A DNA stretch of 64,000 nucleotides. Source: Bdellovibrionales bacterium. Its GTDB lineage: Bacteria; Bdellovibrionota; Bacteriovoracia; Bacteriovoracales; Bacteriovoracaceae. The stretch is from the NCBI GenBank assembly GCA_018646675.1, contig JABGUH010000022.1, positions 62,001-126,000 on the forward strand, given 5' to 3'. Below the pieces are notes generated by a model. The model saw only the letters and a list, made by a program, of their open reading frames with translations. It had not been told where the DNA came from and ran no database searches. Of the stretch, positions 35,954-44,952 are shown one piece after another (position 1 is the first letter of the stretch; the number at the start of each line of letters is the position of its first letter). A program made the translations under genes and the position numbers.

Positions 35954-36493
35954 TTAAACTAAGAGATCGTTTGTCGGGGAGAGGAGATCTTCCAAAAAAA
36001 AAGCGGCAAGTTCTTGCCTCCCCGATATATTAGCTTTCTTGTAGATCGAAGTAGCTTGCTGCCGGATTGTTTTTTCCTTAGTATTTCGTATCGATGCAAT
36101 CTCTCTAGTTGTTAGCCCCTTTAAAAGAAGCATAGCAATATCTTTTTCACCAGGTGAAAGAAGCCAGGAGTTAAATTGTTGATCAATTACTTGAGAGAGC
36201 CCATCAATATATTTTTTAGACTCATTTTTCCAGTGGATGAGATCTTGACGGTCTGTCTGTAATTTAGTCTGTAAAGATTCGATCTCCCGTTTTTTGATCA
36301 GTAGGGCCCTAACCAGAAATACTACACCGATAAAGCAGAGAGCTAAAATTATTAGTTCACCAAAAAAATGAGGGCCATACCCATCCTGTGCGTAGTCATA
36401 GGAGAGATCGGCAATGATAAAAATACCCATTAGAATGAGTGCCACAGTGGGAATGAGATACTCTTTGGGGAGTGGCTGATTATGTTTTTTCAT
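35954..36493 (-). CDS. Membrane-anchored LuxR-type transcription regulator
   Basis: The 179-residue protein has two N-terminal helices (about 12-32 and 45-67), a coiled linker (about 68-105) and a C-terminal LuxR/GerE helix-turn-helix (LSPGEKDIAMLLLKGLTTREIASIRNTKEKTIRQQ, about 112-146). It lacks a receiver domain. This suggests a one-component regulator at the inner membrane. It ends exactly where the convergent lipoprotein gene ends. Confidence 0.85.
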   Translation of the reverse strand: MKKHNQPLPKEYLIPTVALILMGIFIIADLSYDYAQDGYGPHFFGELIILALCFIGVVFLVRALLIKKREIESLQTKLQTDRQDLIHWKNESKKYIDGLSQVIDQQFNSWLLSPGEKDIAMLLLKGLTTREIASIRNTKEKTIRQQATSIYKKANISGRQELAAFFLEDLLSPTNDLLV

Positions 36494-36582
36494 TTTTAAA
36501 TTATAACGCTAAAGAGGTTACGGGCAAATGGAAATTTAATCTTAATTTTGCTAACTTATTAATTTTGGAGGAGTGGTCCTTG

Positions 36583-38088
36583 TTAGAATAGATTTAAGCC
36601 AAAAGCAGAGGGGGTAACCGCCGGCTCAGAACGTCGAGATACTCCATCAAACTCTAGCTTGGGTTTGCTAAATGTTGTCAAGACTAGCGAGTTATCATTT
36701 ATGCTTAAGATTTCTGTAACTTCGGCAGCCAATAGCTGGTGATTTACGGTTTGATTTTTAAAGGGAAATCCATCGGCCCAATATCCTTGTACCTTAGTAA
36801 TATGAGAAGTAGAGATCACAATCTTAATCTTCCCTTCATCATCTAGAATGGAGGTCTCTGGATTAATATCCAGCAAAAAGTGGTAGTAGGGTTTCCACTC
36901 TCTACCACTCCAAATGTGCAGTGCCAGTTCGACTGTCGGTAGATAGAGATGCAATCCTCCGGTATTTATCCAGAAATTTGGAGGAGCAGTGAAGCGATAG
37001 TGCGCCTGGATTGACTGCTGAGTTCCATTACTATTAATCAGATCGGGGATGATCTCACTAAATTTTTCAAGGTTAAAGAATCGATCAATATCTAGATTTC
37101 CCTGACTGGTTAAAAGATGGAACTCCCCATTGACCGGTAGGCTTAACTGCAACAGTGTATTAATTAGGGTTGGATTGATCCCGACAAACCCCCAGCGATT
37201 TGTTCTGTTGACACGATCATCAAGTACAAAGTTAGAGAGATGATCAAAAGATTTTGTGGGTAGTGCAACTGGAAAATTTGCCGCGAATGAAAGGGAGAGC
37301 CCATCAGAGTTAAGCAGTAGGCGATTAGGATAGAGCTGAGCTACTGTACTTTGTTGATTAGAGATAGCTCCCAAACTACTCAATTTGAACTGCTGATCAG
37401 TCTGAAGTTTGTTAGCCATTATGGCCCCCATCTGGGTCGCAGCCTCTTGTAAACGATCATGTATTCTCTTTACTACATGGATACGCTGAGTCAGCAAGAA
37501 CTCTCCCAGCTTTCTTTTTAGAAATCCACCGAGAATACCAGAACAGGAGGATGGTCCGACCACTACAAATTCATCTTCAGGGATATCGAAGGTCACGTCC
37601 TCTGCTTTAAAGGAGATCCCACCCGCCTCAATCACGGGGGTCAATAGGACAGTACCGGGGAGAACAAGTTTATTGCCAATATAGAGATCCACCTTACGAC
37701 AGGTGGTTTTAATAAAGCCTCTCTTTCCCTTTATCTTTGATATATGTAGGTTAATACTATGAATTCCAACGGAAAGTTTTAGACGGTTATCAAGAGTCTC
37801 AACCCTGACATCACTAAATTTTGCAGAGAAGTAGTTTCCCAGGATCTGATACTTTATACCACGAGGCGATACACCTCGTTCATCCGGATAACTGCGATTG
37901 ATAATATCCTGCAGTGAGGTCTGTCTTACTCTCTCATTCAAAGCTTTAAAAAAAGGAGAATTGATCTCTAGCCTAATGGCATCATTCAGAGTGGTACTTC
38001 CACTATCTATGGCAAAAGTCGATGTAGATAGTAAAAAAACAGCGGTGAAATATGTTAGTACTGTCAGTAGTTTTAATTTACAGATCAT
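36583..38088 (-). CDS. Large secreted protein, possibly BPI/TULIP-like
   Basis: From ATG 38088 (GAGG upstream; GTG 38103 is the alternative) the product has 501 residues with a signal peptide ending near STFA. The middle and end show patterns like the two-barrel BPI/LBP lipid-binding fold: FVGINPTLINTLLQLSLPVNGEF, then LHLYLPTVELALHIWSG and FLLDINPETSILDDEGKI. The N-terminal half holds two cysteines (TTCRKV, SSCSG) that might pair, as in BPI. This is reading by eye; no family is certain. Confidence 0.65.
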   Translation of the reverse strand: MICKLKLLTVLTYFTAVFLLSTSTFAIDSGSTTLNDAIRLEINSPFFKALNERVRQTSLQDIINRSYPDERGVSPRGIKYQILGNYFSAKFSDVRVETLDNRLKLSVGIHSINLHISKIKGKRGFIKTTCRKVDLYIGNKLVLPGTVLLTPVIEAGGISFKAEDVTFDIPEDEFVVVGPSSCSGILGGFLKRKLGEFLLTQRIHVVKRIHDRLQEAATQMGAIMANKLQTDQQFKLSSLGAISNQQSTVAQLYPNRLLLNSDGLSLSFAANFPVALPTKSFDHLSNFVLDDRVNRTNRWGFVGINPTLINTLLQLSLPVNGEFHLLTSQGNLDIDRFFNLEKFSEIIPDLINSNGTQQSIQAHYRFTAPPNFWINTGGLHLYLPTVELALHIWSGREWKPYYHFLLDINPETSILDDEGKIKIVISTSHITKVQGYWADGFPFKNQTVNHQLLAAEVTEILSINDNSLVLTTFSKPKLEFDGVSRRSEPAVTPSAFGLNLF

Positions 38089-38103
38089 CCCAAAAGACCT
38101 CAC

Positions 38104-38406
38104 AAAGATTGATGAGAAAATATTTTACCGCTACCTACAGATACACCCGAGATAATCGATCAACTACTTTAACTAAATTTATAGTACTTTGAGGATACGC
38201 ACCGCACTGGAAGGAGTTTAAAGTAGGTGAGGAGGAGCTGCTAACGGGTGCTAGTACTTTATATAAAGTGCGTCATTCACTATCAAATGACTGCCCAACG
38301 CAAAGCGTCTTGAGGCTTATTTAAAAAAACTGGTATTTGGAGCACTGCTATTTAGTTGCTATCTCTCTTGGCGGTATAGATTGAGTCTAATAGATCTAAC
38401 CTTTGT
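38104..38406. other. Gene-free stretch between two secreted-protein genes
   Basis: No credible ORF is seen on either strand. It should hold the promoter for the minus-strand gene at 38088. It contains a perfect 14-base palindrome (ACTTTATATAAAGT, 38256-38269) and AT-rich runs, but no clear RNA structure. Confidence 0.5.
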
Positions 38407-38850
38407 TTAGAAAATTACATTAATGGCGACTGGTGGAATGATGCTGATGCACTTTAGATAGGTAGGGTTAATGACGATATGCTTTTTCTCTCCATCAAAC
38501 CAGCGAATCTCGTAGATCTGCTCCGGGTCATATGCATTTGCAAAAATGGCAAAATCTCCATACATAATTATCCGCTCGGTTTCTAAGTTGTCCCAAGTGG
38601 TGATCCTCATTAAAAGTGTTTCATCGCTACTTCTTCCCTGATTTGTCTCTAGGTGTCCATCAAGATCAGATATGACTTGACCGCTGTCTAATCCATCAGA
38701 AATTTTCTGAAACTGGATAGGGAGAAGTTTATCGAAATCAGATGGCTGGTGAATGACCCATCCATAGTATCGGTAGTATTCGTTAATCTGACATTCTGAG
38801 TAAAGGGTGGTTGAAAAGATAGTAATCGCAAGAATAAGCACTAATTTCAC
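38407..38850 (-). CDS. Small secreted protein, unknown function
   Basis: The 147-residue product has a signal peptide (MKLVLILAITIFSTTLYS) with a Cys soon after cleavage (ECQIN) and a second Cys late (YLKCIS) that may pair. GGAGGC lies upstream of ATG. No family recognised. Confidence 0.7.
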   Translation of the reverse strand: MKLVLILAITIFSTTLYSECQINEYYRYYGWVIHQPSDFDKLLPIQFQKISDGLDSGQVISDLDGHLETNQGRSSDETLLMRITTWDNLETERIIMYGDFAIFANAYDPEQIYEIRWFDGEKKHIVINPTYLKCISIIPPVAINVIF

Positions 38851-38975
38851 AAAAGCCTCCAGGTGCTAAGTGTAGCTGTCATTTCGAATAAACGGTTAGT
38901 TAAACTATTACTCTCAAGATGGCATCTGTCATCTCAAAAAGTAGTAACTCGTTTAATAATATTTAACTGAAGAGG

Positions 38976-39004
38976 CTCTTTGTAAGCAGGTTTACTATAG
39001 CTAG
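38976..39004 (+). promoter_or_regulatory. Promoter-like block shared with 15324-15353
   Basis: CTCTTT, AGGTTTAC and TATAGCTAG follow each other as in the block upstream of the secreted-protein gene at 15396. It lies about 97 bases before the start at 39101 and points the same way. Confidence 0.4.
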
Positions 39005-39100
39005 TTGATTTTAGTTAACCTTAATACATAGAGTTTGGTGCTAATCTATAGATATTTCAGGTAGATACTAATAGTATCTGAATCGTGCTATAAAACGTGA

Positions 39101-39625
39101 GTGAAAATCAAATTATTGTCCTTAATTTGTTGTTTTTTTATTCTCTCCCCATCTTGGGCGATGATCGATCTTACTTCATACAATTTAACAGAGAGTCAAA
39201 CGGTACTGTTACGTCGATTGGAAGAGAGAGGGATCTCTGAGGAAAAACTACATAATTTTGCAAGAGTTCTACATAAAAATAATAGTGTAACAGAAGAGGA
39301 TGAGTATGTTCCTCCTCACACCCAAAAGCTACTTAATGAAGTTCAGCACTGGGCACAAGGTGGAGCGTTCTTTGCCTTTATTGTCTCTACTGACTTTACT
39401 ATGAATGTTGATGCTTATCAGGCAGCCTGTCCCAACTGGGCAGTATTCAATTTTGGAAAAGCAACTGGCACAGAGTTTTTTAAAGTAGATGTTCTATCAA
39501 AGTATTTTAATCTCTTGTATGAGTTACAATATAATCAGTTAAATTTCCCTGCCTCATTTTCCGATTACTATTTTAGACTGGCCCAACGAGAGGGGTTTGA
39601 TCAATACCTTATTAAAAACAATTAA
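39101..39625 (+). CDS. Secreted protein, unknown function
   Basis: The 174-residue product starts at GTG with a signal peptide (MKIKLLSLICCFFILSPSWA). The mature part is mostly helical and has one Cys. No ribosome site is obvious and no family is recognised. It is linked to the 15396 gene only by the shared promoter-like block. It faces the hydrolase gene at 39637 with an 11-base gap. Confidence 0.65.
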   Translation: MKIKLLSLICCFFILSPSWAMIDLTSYNLTESQTVLLRRLEERGISEEKLHNFARVLHKNNSVTEEDEYVPPHTQKLLNEVQHWAQGGAFFAFIVSTDFTMNVDAYQAACPNWAVFNFGKATGTEFFKVDVLSKYFNLLYELQYNQLNFPASFSDYYFRLAQREGFDQYLIKNN

Positions 39626-39636
39626 TGGGTATACTT

Positions 39637-41016
39637 TCAATCGGTTATAAACTTAAGTTCTTGTACTAGGCGGTTGATCGTGCTCTGCTCAACTTTTTGG
39701 TAGTCAAACTCAATAAATTTATCCTGATGATTTAGAGCATGACCAAGGTTAGGTAGGTAGACGAATTTAAAATTTGATTTCTTCCACTTGAGGTTGTTGG
39801 CATTTTGAATTGCTTTGGTGTGGTAGGATTGAGTTTGGTGATCCATCTCTCCCTGAAAAAAAACAACTTTGAATTTGGATCTCTTTAGAATCTTAACAGG
39901 GCTTGGCAGCCGAAGAGATTCGATGGTCAGTCTATTTATAGTTGAGTCCTGATCAAAAATAAAATTGACAAATTGGGCTCCTTTAAACTCCTGTCGAGAG
40001 AGCTTTTTATCATGGTTGAGATCAATCGCAGTCATTTGTGAGGCGATAACATTGTCTGCGGCCAGTTCATTGGTGGTGAGTAAGTTGTCACGGTTTTGGT
40101 CCAGGCGATAGAAACTATCCATATGGCGGTATAGTGTCTGTTCGAAGGCACTGACATAGATTGGGGTAGTGGTAAATCCAACTAAAACTACTCCGGCGAC
40201 CATTCTATTCACATGAGCTACCTGCAAGGCAATGCCTGCTCCTTGACTGTGGCCAAGCAAAATAATTTTAGCTCTGGGGAAGAGGGCCCGAGCATGTTTG
40301 ACCAACTGATTGGCATCTTGGATGAAGTGGCGATAGGGGGATGGGCCAAATTTACGATAATCTTTACTTGATCTATATCTGGGGTCAAATGCTTGGTGGC
40401 GTACTAATTCATAAGAGCGTTTATTATATCTAACGGTGGCAATTCCATTTTCATTCATCCCTTTTGCTAGATGGTGAAATAATTTTTGGTCAGTACCATT
40501 GTAGTCGTTAGGGCCGGAACCATGGATGAAGATAATAACACTCTTTACATCCTCATTGCTTGCTTCATCGGGGATAGTGATCTTAATCGGTATTTTGAAA
40601 CCATCAAAGCTGGGTAACATGATTAGCTTTTTGCGTTCACTTCGATCTTCAACATAGCGTTGCCAGAAACCGGAGATCTTCTGATTAGTATCAACAAAGA
40701 TATTTAGAACAATTGTTGATAGCTCCATCTTAATAATAAAGTGCGCCTCATTTTTACGAAAGAAGGACTGACTTATGCTAGAAAGTTCACCATGTTCTTT
40801 AATTAGATCAGTTTGAATTTTATTTAAAGCATTCAGGTCAATTTTCTGCTTTAGATTATCATTAAACATATCGTGAGTGGCTTTGGTATCTGATGACAGC
40901 AATTTTTTTACAAAAAGGGGGGTAATCTTCTCCGCTAAAGAGATCTTCTCCGGTGGTGAAGTAGTAAGAGCGCAGGCGGTAAAAAGAGTAAATAATAGTG
41001 GTAACAAAAATTTCAT
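39637..41016 (-). CDS. Alpha/beta-hydrolase lipoprotein with inserted EF-hand pair
   Basis: The 459-residue protein has lipobox LFTAC (Cys15), an N-terminal DUF3887-like region (about 28-118), and an alpha/beta-hydrolase domain with oxyanion-loop HGSGPNDYNG (about 165) and nucleophile elbow GHSQG (Ser257). Between the nucleophile and the late His (NLGHALNH) lie two EF-hand loops, D306-E317 and D332-E343, with the Ca2+-ligand spacing intact. It is probably an outer-membrane or periplasmic esterase/peptidase regulated or stabilised by Ca2+. Substrate unknown. Confidence 0.82.
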   Translation of the reverse strand: MKFLLPLLFTLFTACALTTSPPEKISLAEKITPLFVKKLLSSDTKATHDMFNDNLKQKIDLNALNKIQTDLIKEHGELSSISQSFFRKNEAHFIIKMELSTIVLNIFVDTNQKISGFWQRYVEDRSERKKLIMLPSFDGFKIPIKITIPDEASNEDVKSVIIFIHGSGPNDYNGTDQKLFHHLAKGMNENGIATVRYNKRSYELVRHQAFDPRYRSSKDYRKFGPSPYRHFIQDANQLVKHARALFPRAKIILLGHSQGAGIALQVAHVNRMVAGVVLVGFTTTPIYVSAFEQTLYRHMDSFYRLDQNRDNLLTTNELAADNVIASQMTAIDLNHDKKLSRQEFKGAQFVNFIFDQDSTINRLTIESLRLPSPVKILKRSKFKVVFFQGEMDHQTQSYHTKAIQNANNLKWKKSNFKFVYLPNLGHALNHQDKFIEFDYQKVEQSTINRLVQELKFITD

Positions 41017-41023
41017 TTTTGCC

Positions 41024-42928
41024 CTACCATAGCTTCTTGAATTTTTTGAGCAGCTTTTTTCCCTTCTTTTTGGCTTGTGCCTTTACTTTGTCTTTTGCTT
41101 TTTTCTTTTGGGCACCTTTTAGATCAGAAATTTTACGATCAGCACTCTTTCTTAGATTTAAAATTTTAGCCGCTTTACCATTCAGTTTCTTGAGAGAGCC
41201 ATTGCCACTCTTGTTGATCAAGTTATCCAGTGCTCCTCGTTCGCCTTTTAGAACTCCGTCAACCATCGCCTTTACCTTTGCTTTTGCGGCAGCAATCCTC
41301 TTGTTTACCCCACGTTTGATCCCGCTCTCCAGCGCATTTGAGAGGTTGGAGCGAAGCTTTATCTTGGGCTTGGCAATGGGCCCTTTTATCGTTCCGTTTA
41401 CCTGAATAGTTCTAAGCCCCGTGACACTCTCCTTTAAAATCGCCTCTAAGTCACGTGAGTTACTTTGAATGTTATATTGGCTCTTTTTAAATGTATTTTT
41501 TATCGTAAAATCTAGTAGTCCTCCGCTGATAGTTCCGGCCAAGAGCAGAGATCCCCTGGCCTTTTTTAAGCCAAAGGTGACACTTTTACTTTTGGAGAAA
41601 ATCTGATCATTAACTGGGTATTGACCATCAATTTTTATTTTGGTTGGACGTCCCAGTAGTGCCTGGTTGCTACTTAAATCAGTAATGTTTCCTTTTACTT
41701 TTGACACGCCGTTATCTGCTTGCTGATGGCCGGAGATAACTCCCTGTTGTAGCCAGATACGAGGGTAGCTGCCCTGTTTGCCAAATGAGTAGTTGTGCCC
41801 CTTGGCCCTCGCTTGGGGGGTAAAGGATGAGCTTTTATTACTGCTGCTAGACTTGGCGCTCTTCTCTGTCGATTTTTTCGCGGGAAGATACTCCTTACCC
41901 ATATCAAGATACTTGGCATATGGCCCCAGCTTCGCTCGTAGATAATTTTCAAAGATACCTTGGGCCATACTTCCGGTGTCAATCTTGGGGATATTTAATC
42001 TCTTCTCTAGCTGCTCAATGTCTTTATCCGCCAGTTTCGAAAGACCACGACTAAGCTGTTTAAGTTCACTAATCTCCTGTTTTATCTGTTTAATTTCAGT
42101 TTTGGCTGTTCCAACCTTCTCTTTAACCTCTTTCTTGATTGACTTTAGCTCTTTTATGGCTGCGGCCGCATCCTGTATCTTCTTAACTTTTGTTTTAGCA
42201 AGTCTGTTGATGCGGGCCTTGGTTTTCTCGACAAATTTTGGGCCGCCAACTTTTTCTTGTACTTGTTCCCATCTCTTTTTTTGGGACTTGATACGCTGTT
42301 TAATCTCTTCGGAACGTTTGACTATTGCCAGTTCACCCTTAATATTATTTAGCTGTTCACTGGGATCACTGCCTCCTAGAATTGCAGCAACGTTTTCCAG
42401 CACATTCCCCTCCTGCTGAGAGGCAACAGTCGATAGTCCTGCCTTTTTCGCTTCCCGCAGCTCTTCACCGATGGCACTATCTTTTCCCACCACTTTCTGG
42501 GTAACAGATTCAATTACCAATTCACCCGGTGTTTTTCTGGGAGTATCGGTGGTAATTCCATTGATTGCCGCATGGTTAATCTTGACTCTCATTCTTAGTA
42601 GAGCATCCCAGGAAAACTCCCCTTCAATGCTCTCAATTTGTAATCGGTTGTGGGTGGGCTTTTTAGGGTCGGTTATCTGGATATCATTAAAACGATATTT
42701 AGCCTCCTTAAAATTCAAGGAGAGGTCAGCAATATTGACCTCCGCTTGATTGGCTTGAGTTGCTCCTGTGGCCAAAATCCATCGCAGGTGGCCAGCAAAT
42801 AAAAAGTTTAGGTAGAGACCCGTTAGGGTTATAAAAATCACCAAAGGGATCAGGGCCCCCCAGCGTATTATCCCCACTTTTTTAGGCTTTAGTTCTTTCT
42901 TTTCAGGTGTTTTATTGTTGTTTGTCAT
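41024..42928 (-). CDS. TIGR03545-family AsmA-like membrane protein
   Basis: The 634-residue protein has one N-terminal membrane helix (about 24-46), then IADLSLNFKEAKYRFNDIQI and a long Lys/Glu-rich coiled region, then beta-rich AsmA-like repeats (VNGTIKGPIAKPKIKLRSNL) and a very basic C-terminus. This matches TIGR03545, a family found next to TIGR03546. It ends seven bases before the hydrolase start. Function unknown; envelope lipid handling is a guess from the AsmA likeness. Confidence 0.8.
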   Translation of the reverse strand: MTNNNKTPEKKELKPKKVGIIRWGALIPLVIFITLTGLYLNFLFAGHLRWILATGATQANQAEVNIADLSLNFKEAKYRFNDIQITDPKKPTHNRLQIESIEGEFSWDALLRMRVKINHAAINGITTDTPRKTPGELVIESVTQKVVGKDSAIGEELREAKKAGLSTVASQQEGNVLENVAAILGGSDPSEQLNNIKGELAIVKRSEEIKQRIKSQKKRWEQVQEKVGGPKFVEKTKARINRLAKTKVKKIQDAAAAIKELKSIKKEVKEKVGTAKTEIKQIKQEISELKQLSRGLSKLADKDIEQLEKRLNIPKIDTGSMAQGIFENYLRAKLGPYAKYLDMGKEYLPAKKSTEKSAKSSSSNKSSSFTPQARAKGHNYSFGKQGSYPRIWLQQGVISGHQQADNGVSKVKGNITDLSSNQALLGRPTKIKIDGQYPVNDQIFSKSKSVTFGLKKARGSLLLAGTISGGLLDFTIKNTFKKSQYNIQSNSRDLEAILKESVTGLRTIQVNGTIKGPIAKPKIKLRSNLSNALESGIKRGVNKRIAAAKAKVKAMVDGVLKGERGALDNLINKSGNGSLKKLNGKAAKILNLRKSADRKISDLKGAQKKKAKDKVKAQAKKKGKKLLKKFKKLW

Positions 42929-42940
42929 ATCAATACTATC

Positions 42941-43465
42941 CTATCCATAGATCTGATCATATTTGTGGTACCACTTATAGAGTGCAGTTGCCTGCAGCAT
43001 CTTAAAGAGTTTAGTATCTTTAATCTTGGCCACCACTTTCTCGCGGTACTTAATAATTAAAAAACGAAAAATTACGAAGACTAGTGGGAAGAGCATAAAT
43101 GCCATTGCTGTGGCCCCCATCACTAGTGAGTTGAACATTCTAGTATATGGGATGATTGGCATGGCATAGAGAGTTGTAAACAGTGACCGCAGTCCTTCCA
43201 TCTCTAAGATATAACTACCTAGTTGATTAAAAGTATGGTCAAAAAGATAGGCGGGAAAAGCAAAGAAAAATGCACTGATTAGCACCGCTCCCAGTTGCAC
43301 CCGAAAAATTAGGATTAGCACAAAAGTAAACACTGTTTGCAGTGAGAGGGCCGGGATAAATCCCAGAATTAAACCAAAGGCGATGCCGCTGGCGATCTGA
43401 TTACTGCCAGTATCAGAATTTAAAACTTTTAGTAAACCGAATATCTGTTTGAGAATCAATGTCAT
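42941..43465 (-). CDS. TIGR03546-family (DUF2062-like) membrane protein
   Basis: The 174-residue protein has three or four hydrophobic segments and SGIAFGLILGFIPALSLQTVFTFVL, like DUF2062 proteins. It is the standard partner of the TIGR03545 gene, 12 bases downstream. Function is unknown. AGGAGG precedes the ATG. Confidence 0.83.
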   Translation of the reverse strand: MTLILKQIFGLLKVLNSDTGSNQIASGIAFGLILGFIPALSLQTVFTFVLILIFRVQLGAVLISAFFFAFPAYLFDHTFNQLGSYILEMEGLRSLFTTLYAMPIIPYTRMFNSLVMGATAMAFMLFPLVFVIFRFLIIKYREKVVAKIKDTKLFKMLQATALYKWYHKYDQIYG

Positions 43466-43483
43466 CTTATCTCCTCCTTTTAA

Positions 43484-44836
43484 CTATTGATCGAGTTTAT
43501 TTCTAAGGGTGACCAACTCCTCGGCAGAGGTGGGATGGATACCGATGGTATTATCAAACTGCTCCTTTGTTGCCCCCGCCTTGATGGCAATTGCTACTCC
43601 CTGCATAATTTCTGGAGCATCAATTCCGACCATGTGGCATGCGACTACCCGTTGAGTTTTTCTCTCTACTAGTAGACGGACTAACGTCCGCTCTGTCATC
43701 TGGGTGATGGTATATTTTAGTGGACGAAAATCACTTTGATAGATATCCAGCTCGCCATACTGTTGACGTGCTTCCTCTTCGGTCGGCCCGACTGAGGCCA
43801 AGGGAGGCCAACTAAATACTGCTGATGGGATAAACTGATAGTTCATCTCTTTTGTTCCATCGTTAAAGAGGCGTTCAGCTAAAATGGTCCCCTCGGTAGT
43901 AGCAACCGGCGTCAGGTTGACTCGGTCGGTACAGTCCCCAATGGCATAAATGTCTGAAGCTGCAGTTTGGTGGAGATGGTCTGCTTGGATCGCTCCTACC
44001 TGATTAACTTCTATATTTTCAGCCTCTAGATTTAACTCTGAGGTGTTGGGAACTCTGCCTGTGGCATAGATTACAGCATCGACTTCGATTGTTTGTCCGT
44101 CACCTAAATGGACGTTTTTTTTATCATCGGCGCTTAAGGTAATCTTATCAACGCCACATGTCTTGAGAGTCACCCCAGAAGCGACGATCTGGTCTTGGAG
44201 AAACTCGCGCGCTTTTTGTTCAAAGCCACGCAATATATGAGAGCGGCGAATAACCAGGGTTACCTCACTGCCTAAGCCGTTAAGTATCCCTGCAAATTCT
44301 ACTGCAATGTAACCCCCTCCAACAATTACCACCTTTCTCGGTTGCTCTTTTAACTCAAAAAGGTCATTGGAGGTTAGTACATGTTCAATGCCTGAGATCT
44401 TAGGTAGCTGGGGTTTTCCACCGGTGGCGATTACAATATGTTTGGCGCTTAGAGTCTGACCATCTACTTCCACTTGGTGGTTACCTAGTAGTTTGCCAGC
44501 ACCCAAATAGCAATCCACTTGATTACTGTCCAACATCTTGCGATAGAGACCACTCAGCCTAGCGATCTCCTGGTCCCTTACATTTTTTAGCTGAGGCCAG
44601 TTAAAGGTGGAAGCACCCAACTGCCAACCGTAGTCTTGGGCACAGTTCATCTCACTTTGAAACTGAGCGGCCATCACCATCATCTTCTTGGGAACACAAC
44701 CTCTAATGACGCAGGTTCCACCCATACGGTCATTTTCACACAGAGCAACTTTTGCACCAAGGCTGGCAGACCAACGGGCGACTCGAACTCCCCCGGAGCC
44801 ACCACCAATTACCACTAGATCATACGTTTTTGTCAT
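43484..44836 (-). CDS. gor: Glutathione-disulfide reductase
   Basis: This FAD enzyme reduces glutathione disulfide with NADPH. It shows GGGSGGVRVARW, the redox-active CVIRGC (following GGT), VGGGYIAVEFAGIL in the NADPH domain, YAIGDCTD and the C-terminal HPTSAEE that supplies the proton-relay His. From ATG 44836 (AGGG six bases upstream) it has 450 residues, the usual length. The frame is open to 44908 without a better start. A palindrome lies directly upstream of the ribosome site. Confidence 0.9.
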   Translation of the reverse strand: MTKTYDLVVIGGGSGGVRVARWSASLGAKVALCENDRMGGTCVIRGCVPKKMMVMAAQFQSEMNCAQDYGWQLGASTFNWPQLKNVRDQEIARLSGLYRKMLDSNQVDCYLGAGKLLGNHQVEVDGQTLSAKHIVIATGGKPQLPKISGIEHVLTSNDLFELKEQPRKVVIVGGGYIAVEFAGILNGLGSEVTLVIRRSHILRGFEQKAREFLQDQIVASGVTLKTCGVDKITLSADDKKNVHLGDGQTIEVDAVIYATGRVPNTSELNLEAENIEVNQVGAIQADHLHQTAASDIYAIGDCTDRVNLTPVATTEGTILAERLFNDGTKEMNYQFIPSAVFSWPPLASVGPTEEEARQQYGELDIYQSDFRPLKYTITQMTERTLVRLLVERKTQRVVACHMVGIDAPEIMQGVAIAIKAGATKEQFDNTIGIHPTSAEELVTLRNKLDQ

Positions 44837-44848
44837 ATTCATCCCTAC

Positions 44849-44868
44849 TTGACGGCAATTTCCGTCAA
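44849..44868. promoter_or_regulatory. Palindrome directly upstream of the gor ribosome site
   Basis: TTGACGG and CCGTCAA form perfect 7-base arms around a six-base AT-rich centre. On the minus strand it ends next to AAGTAGGG, the gor ribosome site. It may be an operator or an mRNA hairpin that controls translation. Confidence 0.4.
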
Positions 44869-44952
44869 TTGGTTTTCGATTATAGATAAGTATGCTACTT
44901 TTATCCATCCTAACTGTTAAGTAAGTTGTGTCTTTTAAGTAAGGAATGTTGC

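Noticed and set aside
40998-41405. Plus-strand ORF of about 135 codons with hydrophobic character
   Set aside because: It is antisense to the basic C-terminus of the TIGR03545 protein. The Phe/Leu-rich product is the expected shadow of Lys-rich codons.
41976-42419. Long plus-strand ORF with Ser/Leu-rich sequence
   Set aside because: It is the mirror of the Lys/Glu-rich coiled region of the TIGR03545 gene; such composition produces open antisense frames by chance.
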